Assembly (NCBI GenBank): GCA_902630355.1
Contig: CACOUL010000007.1
Location: forward strand, 48,265-112,264
DNA: 64,000 bases
Reading direction: 5' to 3'
Origin: Planctomycetaceae bacterium
Lineage (GTDB): Bacteria > Planctomycetota > Planctomycetia > Pirellulales > UBA7805
The translations under genes and the position numbers were made by a program. The notes under the pieces were generated by a model. It had not been told where the DNA came from, did no database searches, and was given only the letters and a program-made list of their open reading frames with translations. The number at the start of each line of letters is the position of its first letter. Position 1 is the stretch's first letter. Positions 47,172 through 56,451 of this stretch are shown piece after piece.

Positions 47172-48449
47172 ATGATGGAAACCTCGTTGCCGTCGATTGC
47201 CGTCTTGGGGGGAGGGCCGATCGGGATTGAAGCGGCCCTCTATGGCCGGTTTCTCGGTCATGATGTCAAGCTTTATGAGCAGGAGAGGGTGGGGCATCAT
47301 GTAGAGCAGTGGGGACATGTGAAATTGTTCACCCCATTCGCGATGAATCGCTCTCCACTGGCGGTTGCCGCCCTTCGGGCCCAGGATGCCGCGTGGCAAG
47401 CCCCGGAAGATGAGGCGCTGCTCACCGGGGAAGAGTATCTGCGACGGTTCCTTCAGCCCCTTGTAGAGACCGATTTACTCACCGGGGTTATTCATGAGCA
47501 AACTCAAGTGCTTGCGGTCGGTCGTCCCCACCTTTCGAAAAGCGATCATGGCTGCGGGATCGATCGGAAAGATGCCTCCTTCCGATTACTGCTTTGCGAT
47601 TCGACGGGTAAGGAATCGGTAGCCACAGCAGATGCGATTATCGATGCGACAGGGGTTTACTCGCAGCATTGCCACCTCGGCAGGGGAGGCGTTCCGGCAC
47701 GAGGGGAGCGTCAAATTACCGGCGACATCGATTACAAAATTCCGTTCATCGGCAAAGACCGTAGTTGCCGCTTTGCCGGTCGACATGCACTGGTGGTTGG
47801 CGGAGGCTATTCGGCGGCCACGTCGGTCGTGGCGCTCGCCGCCTTGGCCGAGTCGGTTCCGGAGACGCGCATTTCGTGGGTGGTCCGCAGTCCGCGCGGT
47901 GAGGAGGGGGCCCCTCTCTTTGAGATCCCGGGGGATCCACTACAGGAGCGCGTCCACTTGACCGATCGGGCAAACCGTCTGGCAATGGGATCGGATGCAG
48001 CGGTTAACTATTTGCCGCACCGGACGGTGGAGGCGGTGCGTCGCCTGCGCGGCTCAGGCGCATTTGAAGTAGAGCTTTGTAACATGCGAGAAGCGGCGGA
48101 TGATTTAAACTGCCCGGTCACCTGCGATTCGATTCTGGCTCACGTGGGCTTTCGTCCCGATTGCACTCTTTTTTCCGAGTTGCAGGTACAGCTTTGCCAC
48201 GTGAGCGAAGCGCCCATGAAGTTGGCCGTGCATCTGGTGGAGCAAAGTGCGACCGATTGTCTCGGTCAGGAGGTGCCGTCCGGGAACCTGCTCGTCACTT
48301 CGGAGCCGAATTACTTTCTCATCGGAAACAAAAGCTATGGGCGAGATGCCCGCTTTTTAATTTCTATGGGGCTCGAGCAAGTGCGACAGGTCTTCGCCTC
48401 CATTCGCGGCGATGCGAATCTCGATCTTTACCGTACAATGAAGGAATGA
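47172..48449 (+). CDS. FAD/NAD(P)-binding oxidoreductase, unknown substrate
   Basis: 425 residues. N-terminal GGGPIGIEAALYGRFLGHDVKL is an FAD Rossmann motif (GxGxxG variant), and VVGGGYSAATSVVALA is a second nucleotide site, as in pyridine-nucleotide disulfide oxidoreductases or flavin monooxygenases. EQWGHVKLFTPFAMNRSPLA and IDATGVYSQHCHLGRGGVPA are family-specific motifs I cannot name. C-terminal FLIGNKSYGRDARFLI closes the FAD domain. It is the first of three tightly spaced genes with a radical SAM enzyme and a phosphoesterase-like protein, suggesting one pathway. Confidence 0.8.
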   Translation: MMETSLPSIAVLGGGPIGIEAALYGRFLGHDVKLYEQERVGHHVEQWGHVKLFTPFAMNRSPLAVAALRAQDAAWQAPEDEALLTGEEYLRRFLQPLVETDLLTGVIHEQTQVLAVGRPHLSKSDHGCGIDRKDASFRLLLCDSTGKESVATADAIIDATGVYSQHCHLGRGGVPARGERQITGDIDYKIPFIGKDRSCRFAGRHALVVGGGYSAATSVVALAALAESVPETRISWVVRSPRGEEGAPLFEIPGDPLQERVHLTDRANRLAMGSDAAVNYLPHRTVEAVRRLRGSGAFEVELCNMREAADDLNCPVTCDSILAHVGFRPDCTLFSELQVQLCHVSEAPMKLAVHLVEQSATDCLGQEVPSGNLLVTSEPNYFLIGNKSYGRDARFLISMGLEQVRQVFASIRGDANLDLYRTMKE

Positions 48450-48497
48450 TCTGCGGGCAAGGCCGACGGAACAGATGAGCATCGAAAGGGATTGCAA

Positions 48498-49421
48498 TTG
48501 AGTTGTTCCGCTGATCGATCATCGCCTGAGATTACGCTCACGCAGCTTAAGCACCTCTGGTTTCAGGTGGCAGGCACGCTTTGCAATTTGCACTGCTACC
48601 ATTGTTTCATCAGCTGTCATCCGAAAAACGATTCCTTCGGATTCATGTCGCGTGCGCAAGTGCGCACGCATCTCGACGAATCGGTTGATGTGGGGGTCAA
48701 GGAATATTACTTTACCGGGGGAGAACCGTTTCTCAACCCGGAGATGGTGCCCATTCTTATCGATTCCCTCGAGTATGGTCCGGCCACGGTGTTAACTAAC
48801 GGAACCGTGCTAAAGGAGCGATGGCTCGAACAACTTGCAGCCGCCGAAGAGGCGAGTTGCTATAGTCTCGAGTTTCGGATCTCGATCGACGGTTTTTGTG
48901 CAGAGCAGAACGATCCGATTCGGGGGGAGGGTACGTTTGACCGCGCGATGGAGGGAGTCGCACTTCTGAATGAATTTGGTTTTCTTCCCATCGTTACCGC
49001 TGCTAGAAGTTGGCGTCTCGAAGAGGAGGAACGCGTTGTCGACGCCTTTCTCGACCGGTTGCGAGCCGCTGGCTGCCAGAGGCCGCGGCTTAAAATTCTG
49101 CCCATGCTCCGACTCGGCGCCGAAGAGACTCGGTCATCCCCGTATGCAGCATCGGACCGCGTGACTCGGACGATGCTCGAGGGGTACGATACGTCTCAAT
49201 TCATTTGCGAGCATAGTCGCATCGTTTCAGACCGAGGCGTGCATGTCTGCCCGATTTTACTCGAAATGCCTGATTCACTTCTCGGTGCGAAGCTTGGCGA
49301 TGCAGATAAGAGTTTTGCGCTCAAACATGGGGCGTGTCTGACTTGCTACCAACACGGCGCGATTTGTTCCAATCCCTCGGCCGGCTATCGCGCTCCCTCT
49401 TCCAGTGAGTCGACAGAATGA
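48498..49421 (+). CDS. Radical SAM enzyme of an uncharacterised operon
   Basis: 307 residues. The [4Fe-4S] motif is C29-NLH-C33-YH-C36, CxxxCxxC. EYYFTGGEPFLNPEM is the GGE SAM-binding motif. The C-terminal half has further Cys residues (ICEH, CPILLEMPDS, CLTCYQHGAIC) that may hold an auxiliary cluster, as in SPASM/twitch enzymes. The TTG at 48498 has AAAGGG 7 nt upstream; TTG 48492 is the alternative. The stop overlaps the next start by 4 nt (ATGA). The substrate is unknown. Confidence 0.85.
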   Translation: MSCSADRSSPEITLTQLKHLWFQVAGTLCNLHCYHCFISCHPKNDSFGFMSRAQVRTHLDESVDVGVKEYYFTGGEPFLNPEMVPILIDSLEYGPATVLTNGTVLKERWLEQLAAAEEASCYSLEFRISIDGFCAEQNDPIRGEGTFDRAMEGVALLNEFGFLPIVTAARSWRLEEEERVVDAFLDRLRAAGCQRPRLKILPMLRLGAEETRSSPYAASDRVTRTMLEGYDTSQFICEHSRIVSDRGVHVCPILLEMPDSLLGAKLGDADKSFALKHGACLTCYQHGAICSNPSAGYRAPSSSESTE

Positions 49422-50215
49422 GCATCGCTGCGACACGGGTTGCATTGCTCGGCGGAATTTACAGCAACTATCTTGCGCTGCAGGTGGCCCTTCGGCAAAT
49501 TCGCGAAGCGGGCGTCGATGCGATTTATTGTCTCGGTGATCTGGGGGCATTCGGGCCTTACCCGGATCGGGTCTTTCCACTTTTGCAGCAGTATGATGTG
49601 CAGAGCATTCAAGGAAACTATGATCACTCGGTCGGCCATGCCCTCGACGATTGCCGTTGTGGTTACACTGACCCACGAGACAATCATTACGCTCAGAAAA
49701 GCTACGATTATACGCTTGAGAATACTTCGAGTGCTGGACGCACGCTGCTTCGAGGCCTTCCGGAAGAAATTCAGTTTGAGATGGGGCGACATCGGGTTTT
49801 GCTTTGCCACGGCAGCCCAACGAAGGTGAACGAGTTTCTTTGGGAGAGCACGACAAGTACGCACTATTTGAATGTCATGCTCAACGAACTTGGAGTCGAC
49901 TGCCTCTGTGCGACGCATACGGGGATCAAGTGGAGCCGCCATCTCAATGACGACAAATGCTTTGTCAATGTGGGCGTGTTGGGACGTCCGGAGAATGACG
50001 GACAAACATGCGTCTGGTACGCGATCCTCTCAGAGCATGGTGAGAGACCGTTGGAAATTCAATTTGTTCCGGTCGCCTACGATTTTCAACGCCTTACCCG
50101 CGAGATGGCATCGGAGGGACTGCCCGAAGAATTCCAGGAGACGATCATGACCGGTTGGTGGACCACATGTCTCGAGAGCCTACCGGCAAAAGAACGGAAA
50201 AGGGGGCGATTTTAA
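49418..50215 (+). CDS. Calcineurin-like phosphoesterase with degenerate active site
   Basis: 265 residues with the YfcE/MPE fold. CLGDLGAFGPYPDRV and LLCHGSP are standard motifs, but the first one, normally SDIHGN, reads GGIYSN, losing both the Asp and His metal ligands. GNHD is GNYD, and the last GHTH is replaced by THTG. Metal-dependent hydrolysis is therefore doubtful; the protein may bind a phosphorylated ligand or a partner. It overlaps the radical SAM gene by 4 nt, so the two are coupled. The Arg/Lys-rich tail is AKERKRGRF. Confidence 0.8.
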   Translation: MSIAATRVALLGGIYSNYLALQVALRQIREAGVDAIYCLGDLGAFGPYPDRVFPLLQQYDVQSIQGNYDHSVGHALDDCRCGYTDPRDNHYAQKSYDYTLENTSSAGRTLLRGLPEEIQFEMGRHRVLLCHGSPTKVNEFLWESTTSTHYLNVMLNELGVDCLCATHTGIKWSRHLNDDKCFVNVGVLGRPENDGQTCVWYAILSEHGERPLEIQFVPVAYDFQRLTREMASEGLPEEFQETIMTGWWTTCLESLPAKERKRGRF

Positions 50216-50339
50216 GCTTGCCTTCTAGTCGCTGAGGTGGCTGCTGGAGTAGAATGCGCCGCCAGTGCCCCCCGTAGCGCGGGGCCGCGACATCAAAAAA
50301 ACGATAACCTCCCCAGCGATACTTGAGAAAGGCTCCGTT

Positions 50340-51683
50340 ATGTCTATGTTTCGCCACCGTGATCTTCTTTTTTGCTCCAGCTTTCTCTTGTTGTGGGGCT
50401 TCTCGTCCACCCTTTGGGCTGATGAGCAAGCGAATGCCGGAGAGCCCTCGGCGACGGTAGGGGATGCTGATCTGCAGAAAGAATCGCTGCAGGACCTGCA
50501 CACGCGACTGATGGATTTGAATCGCAAGACGCCCGAAGGGAACACGCGGGAGGAGATGTTCGGTAACTATCGTAAAATCCAGGAGGAAATGCTGGAGGTT
50601 GCCCGGGTACTGTACGACAAAGCGATCAAGGGCGACGATGCCAAGGAGTTGAATTTCGCCGCGATTGCCCTTAGGGCACAGTTTATGGCTCAAGGGAATT
50701 TGGCGAAACTCTTGTCGCTTGGCGGGGAGCAGCCCTCGGCGGCCCCGTTTGAAAAGCTGGCCTCTGAAGGAATGGAACTCTTTAGAGCAAGCCAAGTGGC
50801 CAAAGATGATTTTCAAACGGCCGGGGAGGCGGTGCAGGTGACCGTGCAGTCGATGATGGCTTTCGGTCAACTTGATGGATCGGATGCGATTGCCAAGCTC
50901 ACCCCTTTTCTCGAGGAGGTCAGCCAGGATTCGCGACCCCAGATTGCAGCGATCGGAAAGCAGTTGCTCTTGCAGTCCCAGTTGCAACTGACTCCCAGCT
51001 CCGGTCCCGAGGACGTGGCCCGCGTGGTTGGTCTCTTGAAGAAAGAGTTTGCAGACCGCGCCATCAAGGTCCAAGATGTGCAAACGGTTGAGGATGTTCT
51101 CTCGCAGATCGAACAACTGGGACAGACATCCGCAGCGGTTCAACTGAGCAAGTTTTTTGCTCAAAAATTTGCTGCCAGCGATCAGCCGCAAATAAAAGAG
51201 CTCGCCCCAAGGCTTGAAGGCGCAGCGCGGCGGTTAGAATTACCCGGTCATCAGATGGAACTTTCGGGCACCTTTCTCGATGGCAGTTCGTTGGACTGGG
51301 CATCGTACCGCGGGAAGGTCGTGTTGGTCGATTTCTGGGCCACTTGGTGTAGACCCTGTCGAGAAGAATTTCCGAATGTGATTAAGAATTATGAAAAATA
51401 TCACGATCAGGGATTCGATGTGATCGGCGTGAATCTCGACGATGAAAAGTCAACGGTGGAAGCGTTCCTCCAGAAGGAAAAGTTGCCCTGGAAAACGCTT
51501 TTCAGCGATCAGCCTGGGCAGACCGGTTTCAATAATCCGTTGGCCCGCCGTTATGGGATTTCGGGAATTCCCACGGTGATTCTCGTGGATCGGGAAGGCA
51601 AAGTGATTTCTCTCAACGCCCGCGGTCCGGAGTTGGGGCGATTGTTGGCCGAGCAGTTTGACGGCAAGCAGGGTGGTAGCTGA
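50340..51683 (+). CDS. Periplasmic TlpA-like thioredoxin-fold protein
   Basis: 447 residues. A signal peptide (DLLFCSSFLLLWGFSSTLWA) leads to a long helical region of about 270 residues, rich in Gln, Leu and Ala, with no recognised family, then a TlpA/ResA-like domain. VLVDFWATWCRPCREEFPNV has the redox pair C337/C340, and the cis-Pro strand is SGIPTVILVDREGKV. It likely reduces disulfides in the envelope. ATG 50340 follows GAGAAAGG; the frame opens at 50265. It converges with the HAD gene 3 bp later. Confidence 0.85.
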   Translation: MSMFRHRDLLFCSSFLLLWGFSSTLWADEQANAGEPSATVGDADLQKESLQDLHTRLMDLNRKTPEGNTREEMFGNYRKIQEEMLEVARVLYDKAIKGDDAKELNFAAIALRAQFMAQGNLAKLLSLGGEQPSAAPFEKLASEGMELFRASQVAKDDFQTAGEAVQVTVQSMMAFGQLDGSDAIAKLTPFLEEVSQDSRPQIAAIGKQLLLQSQLQLTPSSGPEDVARVVGLLKKEFADRAIKVQDVQTVEDVLSQIEQLGQTSAAVQLSKFFAQKFAASDQPQIKELAPRLEGAARRLELPGHQMELSGTFLDGSSLDWASYRGKVVLVDFWATWCRPCREEFPNVIKNYEKYHDQGFDVIGVNLDDEKSTVEAFLQKEKLPWKTLFSDQPGQTGFNNPLARRYGISGIPTVILVDREGKVISLNARGPELGRLLAEQFDGKQGGS

Positions 51684-51686
51684 CTC

Positions 51687-52391
51687 TTAGCCGTTTCGCT
51701 CGTCAATCCAAGTCGCGATGATCTCGGGCGAAAGCTCAGAGAGATGAGTAATCACCTGCGCAGCTTCGGAAAATTCCTCTCGACGATGACCGGTACTCAC
51801 CAGGCCCACGCTGAGCATTCCTGCCGCATTGGCCGCTGTAATCCCCGCGGCTGCATCTTCGATCACCGCACAAGCGGTGGGCACGATATCGAGTTTCTTG
51901 GCGGCCTTTTGAAACACCTCGGGGTGCGGCTTGCCCTGCAGTACATCCGATCCGCTGACTGCGGCGGTAATCCAATCGGGTTCATTGAGTTGGGACAGCA
52001 ACAGTTCCACGTTTTCCCGCGGACCCGATGAACCGACTGCCAAACGATATCCGGAATCGGACAACGAAGAGATTAAATCCAACGCGCCGTCCATCCACGG
52101 ATAATCGGCGATAACGATTTTTCGGAACGCAGCTTCTTTTTCGCAGTCGAACGATTCGATATCCGCATCACGCATCTCGGCACCGCTCCACAGGGAGCGG
52201 ATGATTTCCCGACTGGTTCGACCGAAGGTACGGGCAAAGTCCTCTTCGCTCATTTCGTGGCCGTGACTATGGGCCACCTGCTGCCAACTCTGTAGATGTC
52301 CCCGGTACGAATCGATAAGCACCCCGTCGATATCGAAGATGACCGCTTTGTTCGCACCGATCGCAATATTCATCTGTTGCCGCTCGCTCAT
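51687..52391 (-). CDS. HAD-superfamily phosphatase, beta-phosphoglucomutase-like
   Basis: 234 residues. Motif I DIDGVLIDSYRGHLQSWQ, motif II VGSSGPRENVE, motif III Lys in GKPHPEVF, and motif IV VIEDAAAGITAANAAGM identify a CbbY/phosphoglycolate phosphatase-type enzyme. The exact substrate is not predictable. Its start overlaps the epimerase stop by 4 nt (ATGA), so translation is coupled. Confidence 0.88.
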   Translation of the reverse strand: MSERQQMNIAIGANKAVIFDIDGVLIDSYRGHLQSWQQVAHSHGHEMSEEDFARTFGRTSREIIRSLWSGAEMRDADIESFDCEKEAAFRKIVIADYPWMDGALDLISSLSDSGYRLAVGSSGPRENVELLLSQLNEPDWITAAVSGSDVLQGKPHPEVFQKAAKKLDIVPTACAVIEDAAAGITAANAAGMLSVGLVSTGHRREEFSEAAQVITHLSELSPEIIATWIDERNG

Positions 52392-53293
52392 TGTTTCACA
52401 AGCACATCGATCATTTGCCCGATTGTTTGCTTGAGCAGTGTCTCGCCTCCGAATCGCATTCCGAGATTTTGGATTTTTTGCGTTTCAATCGTGTGGCGAG
52501 GTTGCTTCGATTTCCCCGAGACTAAACTTGTGCTTCCTGCGATCTCGACTGCCAACTGTGCAACATCAAACTCGGATATGTAGCGATCGCAGCAGTTGTA
52601 GATCTGCCCGTTGATTTCGGGTGCGGAGAGAAGGATAGAAATCGCCTTGGCCACATCGGCCGCGTGTACTTCCTTTCCGCCTTTTTCACATGTGACCGGT
52701 TCACCACGGGTGATTTTTTCAACCAGCGGAAACCACTTGCTGTTCTCCGGCGGAGTGTTCAGTCCATAGATTCCGGTGGGTCGTAATCCGCAGATTGCGT
52801 GACCGCTTCCGCCAAAACTCCGGACGAACTGCTCGAGCGCCGCTTTATGGGCCCCGTAGTGGGTCAGGGGAGTTGTGGGGTGGTTTTCATCGAGTGGGCG
52901 GTCCTCCAATATCTGTTCATGGACCGCACACGTTGAGACAAAAACAATGCGACAGTTTTCGGCCTCCAGGGCCGTTTCAAATAGGTGCAGGCTCCCGAGC
53001 AAGTTGATTTCGGCAAAAGTCGAGAGGTCTCCCTCGCTGCCTCGAAAAGTGCCCAAACCAAGCACTCGGTAGAGTGCCGCGTGGACCAGAGCATCGCATC
53101 CGGAAACCAATTCGGTATGCGATTCCCGATTCCGTAAGTCGCCTTCGATCCACTCAATCGCGGGGTGTTCGGGTCGTGTGCCCGATGCACCTTGCTTTCT
53201 CCACCAGCAGCGACACGTGTGGCCTTCGGCAAGCAACTGTTGCACGATGTAGCGGCCTAAAAATCCGGTCGCTCCCGTGACGGCGATCCGCAT
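52388..53293 (-). CDS. NAD-dependent epimerase/dehydratase (extended SDR)
   Basis: 301 residues. VTGATGFLGRYIVQQLL is the NAD site; the catalytic Tyr/Lys are in LTHYGAHKAALEQF (YxxxK), and LRPTGIYG follows. It may act on a sugar nucleotide or a related ketone. It is transcribed with the HAD phosphatase downstream. The gap to the antiporter (53294-53583) has a TTGACC (53469-53474) but no clear -10 and no other gene. Confidence 0.85.
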   Translation of the reverse strand: MRIAVTGATGFLGRYIVQQLLAEGHTCRCWWRKQGASGTRPEHPAIEWIEGDLRNRESHTELVSGCDALVHAALYRVLGLGTFRGSEGDLSTFAEINLLGSLHLFETALEAENCRIVFVSTCAVHEQILEDRPLDENHPTTPLTHYGAHKAALEQFVRSFGGSGHAICGLRPTGIYGLNTPPENSKWFPLVEKITRGEPVTCEKGGKEVHAADVAKAISILLSAPEINGQIYNCCDRYISEFDVAQLAVEIAGSTSLVSGKSKQPRHTIETQKIQNLGMRFGGETLLKQTIGQMIDVLVKQ

Positions 53294-53583
53294 AGGTTTT
53301 TCCCTCGTGAGTCCTCGTTACCGGCTGACCGCCTGTTCACGGCACCCAGGTTTTCGTATTTGAAAAATCCAATCATGGCACATGGCGCAAAGGTTTTCCA
53401 GACGACTTTTCTTCCTGTCACCGGTCCCGATTTTTGCCGCTCGTGAGCCTCGGGCGACTGAGGTGCCCTTGACCATCGGTGCGATAAGCGTTTTTCTTAA
53501 TCCGTCCGTCGAAACATACGTTTTCTTTAGCGCACCGCAAAAAGCGCACCGCGAAATCGCCCTGTTCAATTTTGGAGGCATTG

Positions 53584-54870
53584 ATGACACCCATTGATCC
53601 ACTTGTGGCCGCCGGAATTGTAATCACCCTCGCTGCGATTTTTGCCTATGCGAATGAGCGATGGTTGCAATTTCCAGAGACGATCGGGCTGATGGTCGTC
53701 GCGATGATTTTGTCGCTCGTGCTGGTGCTTGTCGGCACTCTGAACCCCAGCATGATGCGGATTGCCCAGGAGTTCATGGAGCAGATCGATTTTAACGATA
53801 CGCTGATGCACGGCATGTTGGGCTTTTTATTGTTTGCCGGTGCGCTGCACGTCAAACTTGATGACTTGGCCGAGCAGAAATGGGTGGTGACCATCACGGC
53901 AACGCTCGGCGTCATCGGTTCGACGCTGCTGGTCGGCATCCTGACCCACTATATTTTGGCCGCGTTTGGAATCGCGATGTCGTGGCCCGTCTGTTTTTTG
54001 TTTGGTGCTCTCATCTCGCCTACCGACCCGATCTCCGTGCTGGGCATCATGAAAAAAATTGGGGCTCCCAAGAGTTTGGCGACCAAGATCTCCGGAGAAT
54101 CGCTTTTTAACGATGGAGTGGGGGTCGTTGTATTCCTCGTCCTTTTAAATGCGTCGACAGGCGACGGGGACTTGTCCTTCGCACAAGTTAGTTTTTTGCT
54201 CCTGCAAGAGGTGGGTGGCGGAGCTTTACTTGGTCTAATCCTCGGTGCGGTTGCCTTTTATTTGCACAGGACCGTGGACAGTGTTCATGTGGAATTATTG
54301 ATTTCACTTTCAGTGGTGGCGGGAGGATATCCTTTGGCACTCGCCTTGCACTGTTCGGGACCGATCGCGATGGTGGTGGCGGGGTTGCTGCTCGGGAATC
54401 CGGGAAGAAGGCATGCGATGGGTGAAACGGTCCGCGCACAGGTCGACGCGCTGTGGGAGATGATCGACGAGATACTCAATGCAATTCTCTTTGTTTTGTT
54501 AGGGCTCGAGGTCATTATTCTCGCCTGGCGAAGAGAATTCCTGTTTGTGGGCCTTCTGATGATTCCGGTCGTTCTCCTCTCGCGGTTTGTCACGGTGGGC
54601 GCGGCGGTGACCGCCTTGCGCCGATTTCGCGTGTTTAGCCCCCGCGCCATTCGGATCCTCACCTGGGGTGGTTTGCGGGGAGGTATCTCGGTTGCGCTTG
54701 CGCTCTCAATACCGCTGACGATTGAGGTCACCGACGATGCAACCACATTTCCGGCAAGGAATCTGATCCTGGTAATGACATACGTGGTTGTTGTCTTTTC
54801 AATCGTGGTCCAGGGGCTGACGATCGGGCCCTACATCCGTCGCTCGCTTTCACTTTCTAGTCAGGGGTGA
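53584..54870 (+). CDS. CPA1-family cation/H+ antiporter (NhaP-like)
   Basis: 428 residues with about twelve membrane helices. The ion site has SPTDPISVLGIMK and GESLFNDGVGVVVFLVLL, which contains the ND motif of CPA1 Na+(K+)/H+ antiporters, and TWGGLRGGISVALALSIP is the conserved late helix. It would exchange Na+ (or K+) for protons. ATG 53584 has GGAGG 5 nt upstream. Its 3' end overlaps the convergent DUF6807 gene by 21 nt. Confidence 0.92.
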   Translation: MTPIDPLVAAGIVITLAAIFAYANERWLQFPETIGLMVVAMILSLVLVLVGTLNPSMMRIAQEFMEQIDFNDTLMHGMLGFLLFAGALHVKLDDLAEQKWVVTITATLGVIGSTLLVGILTHYILAAFGIAMSWPVCFLFGALISPTDPISVLGIMKKIGAPKSLATKISGESLFNDGVGVVVFLVLLNASTGDGDLSFAQVSFLLLQEVGGGALLGLILGAVAFYLHRTVDSVHVELLISLSVVAGGYPLALALHCSGPIAMVVAGLLLGNPGRRHAMGETVRAQVDALWEMIDEILNAILFVLLGLEVIILAWRREFLFVGLLMIPVVLLSRFVTVGAAVTALRRFRVFSPRAIRILTWGGLRGGISVALALSIPLTIEVTDDATTFPARNLILVMTYVVVVFSIVVQGLTIGPYIRRSLSLSSQG

Positions 54871-55794
54871 GAAGGCTTCCGGTCGCGGGCCATCGTGAAC
54901 GATCAGTCGGTACTTAAGCGAGAGCGTTTTTCCTTTTTCGATCTGCACGCTGTCTGCCGCAACGATGCACGGATTAATCATCGCGATCGAAAGAAGATTG
55001 TGCCATCGTGTGGGCGGATTTTCCGGGCCACTCATCACCATGATCCCCGCCTTTTTCCCGGAGGGAAGCACGAAGGTATAGTCATAGAAAGGAGCGTTTG
55101 GCCAGTCGGTTTCCGGTTTCAGATGATGTGGTGCAGCGAGGTCTACCTTTCCTTGTGGATCGAAAAATGTTCGGGTGCCATCTTGGCGACTTTTGACGCA
55201 AAAACCTCCGAATGCACTCTGGTCGATTACCATATTTTCTGTCGGCGTAAGTCGAAAGTGAAAGTCGATAACGAATGTTGTATTTTTTTCTTGTACAGTG
55301 AGAAGGCACTCTTCATGCAGGACCGTTCGGTCCCCAATTTTCCAAGCGTTTTTCGCCGAAACTTTTGCCTGATCGGTCCCTGTATCAACGAGTCGCAGGG
55401 AGAGATTGTCGATTTTCCTGTTCTCCGTGGGAGCCATTTCCCCCCACCCCCAAAAATCGGCCCGCTTCGTAAATTGCATGGCATGCCAGGCCAGAAATAC
55501 ACCACGGTGATGGCGATGATCACCCGGCGCAAGGTCGACCACACGTGTCCCTTTGGGTGAGTTTAAGGGATAGAGGCAGCAGGTGCTGTTGGCGGAAAGG
55601 TTCGTTTTCTCCGGCTTTTGGATCATGTACTGGAATACGACACGACCGTCGGGCGTAAAGAGCGTTTTTCCATGTTTGGAGGGTTCAAATCGAAAGGTAG
55701 CCGACTCGGTCGCCTCGGAAGTGCCGGTTGCGAGGATCACCTGCCACGCCACGATGAGCAAAGTGCACGAGAGTGTCCAATGACGATTTTTCAT
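54850..55794 (-). CDS. Secreted DUF6807 (PmoA-like) family protein
   Basis: 314 residues with an N-terminal signal peptide (LSCTLLIVAWQVILATGTSEA). The motifs YPLNSPKGTRVVDLAPGDHRHHRGVFLAW and DQSAFGGFCVKSRQDG are typical of the family once called 'methane oxygenase PmoA-like', now DUF6807. The name does not imply methane oxidation. Such proteins are numerous in planctomycetes, often next to sugar or sulfatase genes; the function is unknown. Confidence 0.82.
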   Translation of the reverse strand: MKNRHWTLSCTLLIVAWQVILATGTSEATESATFRFEPSKHGKTLFTPDGRVVFQYMIQKPEKTNLSANSTCCLYPLNSPKGTRVVDLAPGDHRHHRGVFLAWHAMQFTKRADFWGWGEMAPTENRKIDNLSLRLVDTGTDQAKVSAKNAWKIGDRTVLHEECLLTVQEKNTTFVIDFHFRLTPTENMVIDQSAFGGFCVKSRQDGTRTFFDPQGKVDLAAPHHLKPETDWPNAPFYDYTFVLPSGKKAGIMVMSGPENPPTRWHNLLSIAMINPCIVAADSVQIEKGKTLSLKYRLIVHDGPRPEAFSPLTRK

Positions 55795-55825
55795 CTTTCA
55801 ATTTCCTTTGGGGGACTAACGAGGC

Positions 55826-56425
55826 TTACGATGAGGGATCTTCTTCTTCGAGCAAATCTTCCGCATAACCCGGAGGAAAAGGGCCGGCCCCCTGATTCGT
55901 GATGGGGGAATCGTCGATTTTTTCTTCCGGGTCTTTGAACTTAAACTTCTTTATCCAATAGTCGACTTCGGCCGGCGAGTTGGCCTGAAGGGGTTTATCC
56001 ACACCGCTGTGGTTGTGTTCGATTTGTCTCTGGCAAACTCGAGCGTACCAGACTTCACTGTCGATGGCCTCCGCTTTGCGTCGTCGCGCGGCACGCTGAA
56101 TGCGATGATCGCTCGAGACGACCGTCAGGTTGCGCGGAGCCGAGTCGCTGCGGATCAACTCTTCGATCAGTGTGTCCGCATCGTCGTATTGCGCGGCAAA
56201 ATGAATGGTCATTGCCCGATCGACCACTCTTCTCGGTAGCCCCCGGGGTGCGTCGGGACCCGCGTCGAAAACGACTGTCGTTTTCGCCCGATCTTCCTCG
56301 GAGAGTGTGGCTACGAGAAACTGCAAGAGAGCCCCGCGTGCTCCTTCAAGATTGTGTGGGCCATGTCGGGGCGCATGAATGCCAACCGCGTTAAGCAGGT
56401 TGTAACCATCGATAATCAAAGCCAT
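55826..56425 (-). CDS. NYN-domain (YacP-like) ribonuclease
   Basis: 199 residues. The PIN-like NYN fold begins LIIDGYNLLNAVGIH, with later acidic positions in VVFDAGPDAPRG and VVSSDHRIQRAARRRKA; these are the metal-binding Asp of Rae1/YacP-type nucleases. The C-terminal tail is Asp/Glu/Pro-rich and probably disordered. I chose ATG 56425; ATG 56455 would overlap the pyrC stop by 4 nt and is equally possible. It is last in the tRNA-pyrB-pyrC run. Confidence 0.8.
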   Translation of the reverse strand: MALIIDGYNLLNAVGIHAPRHGPHNLEGARGALLQFLVATLSEEDRAKTTVVFDAGPDAPRGLPRRVVDRAMTIHFAAQYDDADTLIEELIRSDSAPRNLTVVSSDHRIQRAARRRKAEAIDSEVWYARVCQRQIEHNHSGVDKPLQANSPAEVDYWIKKFKFKDPEEKIDDSPITNQGAGPFPPGYAEDLLEEEDPSS

Positions 56426-56451
56426 CAATTGTTCTCGACACCGAGAGGCGA

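Noticed and set aside
47172-50215. Radical SAM gene as ArsS, completing an arsenosugar cluster
   Set aside because: The Cys spacing and flanks (CNLHCYHC, GGEPFLNPEM) do not resemble the ArsS pattern I know, and the flanking oxidoreductase and phosphoesterase are not part of that set.
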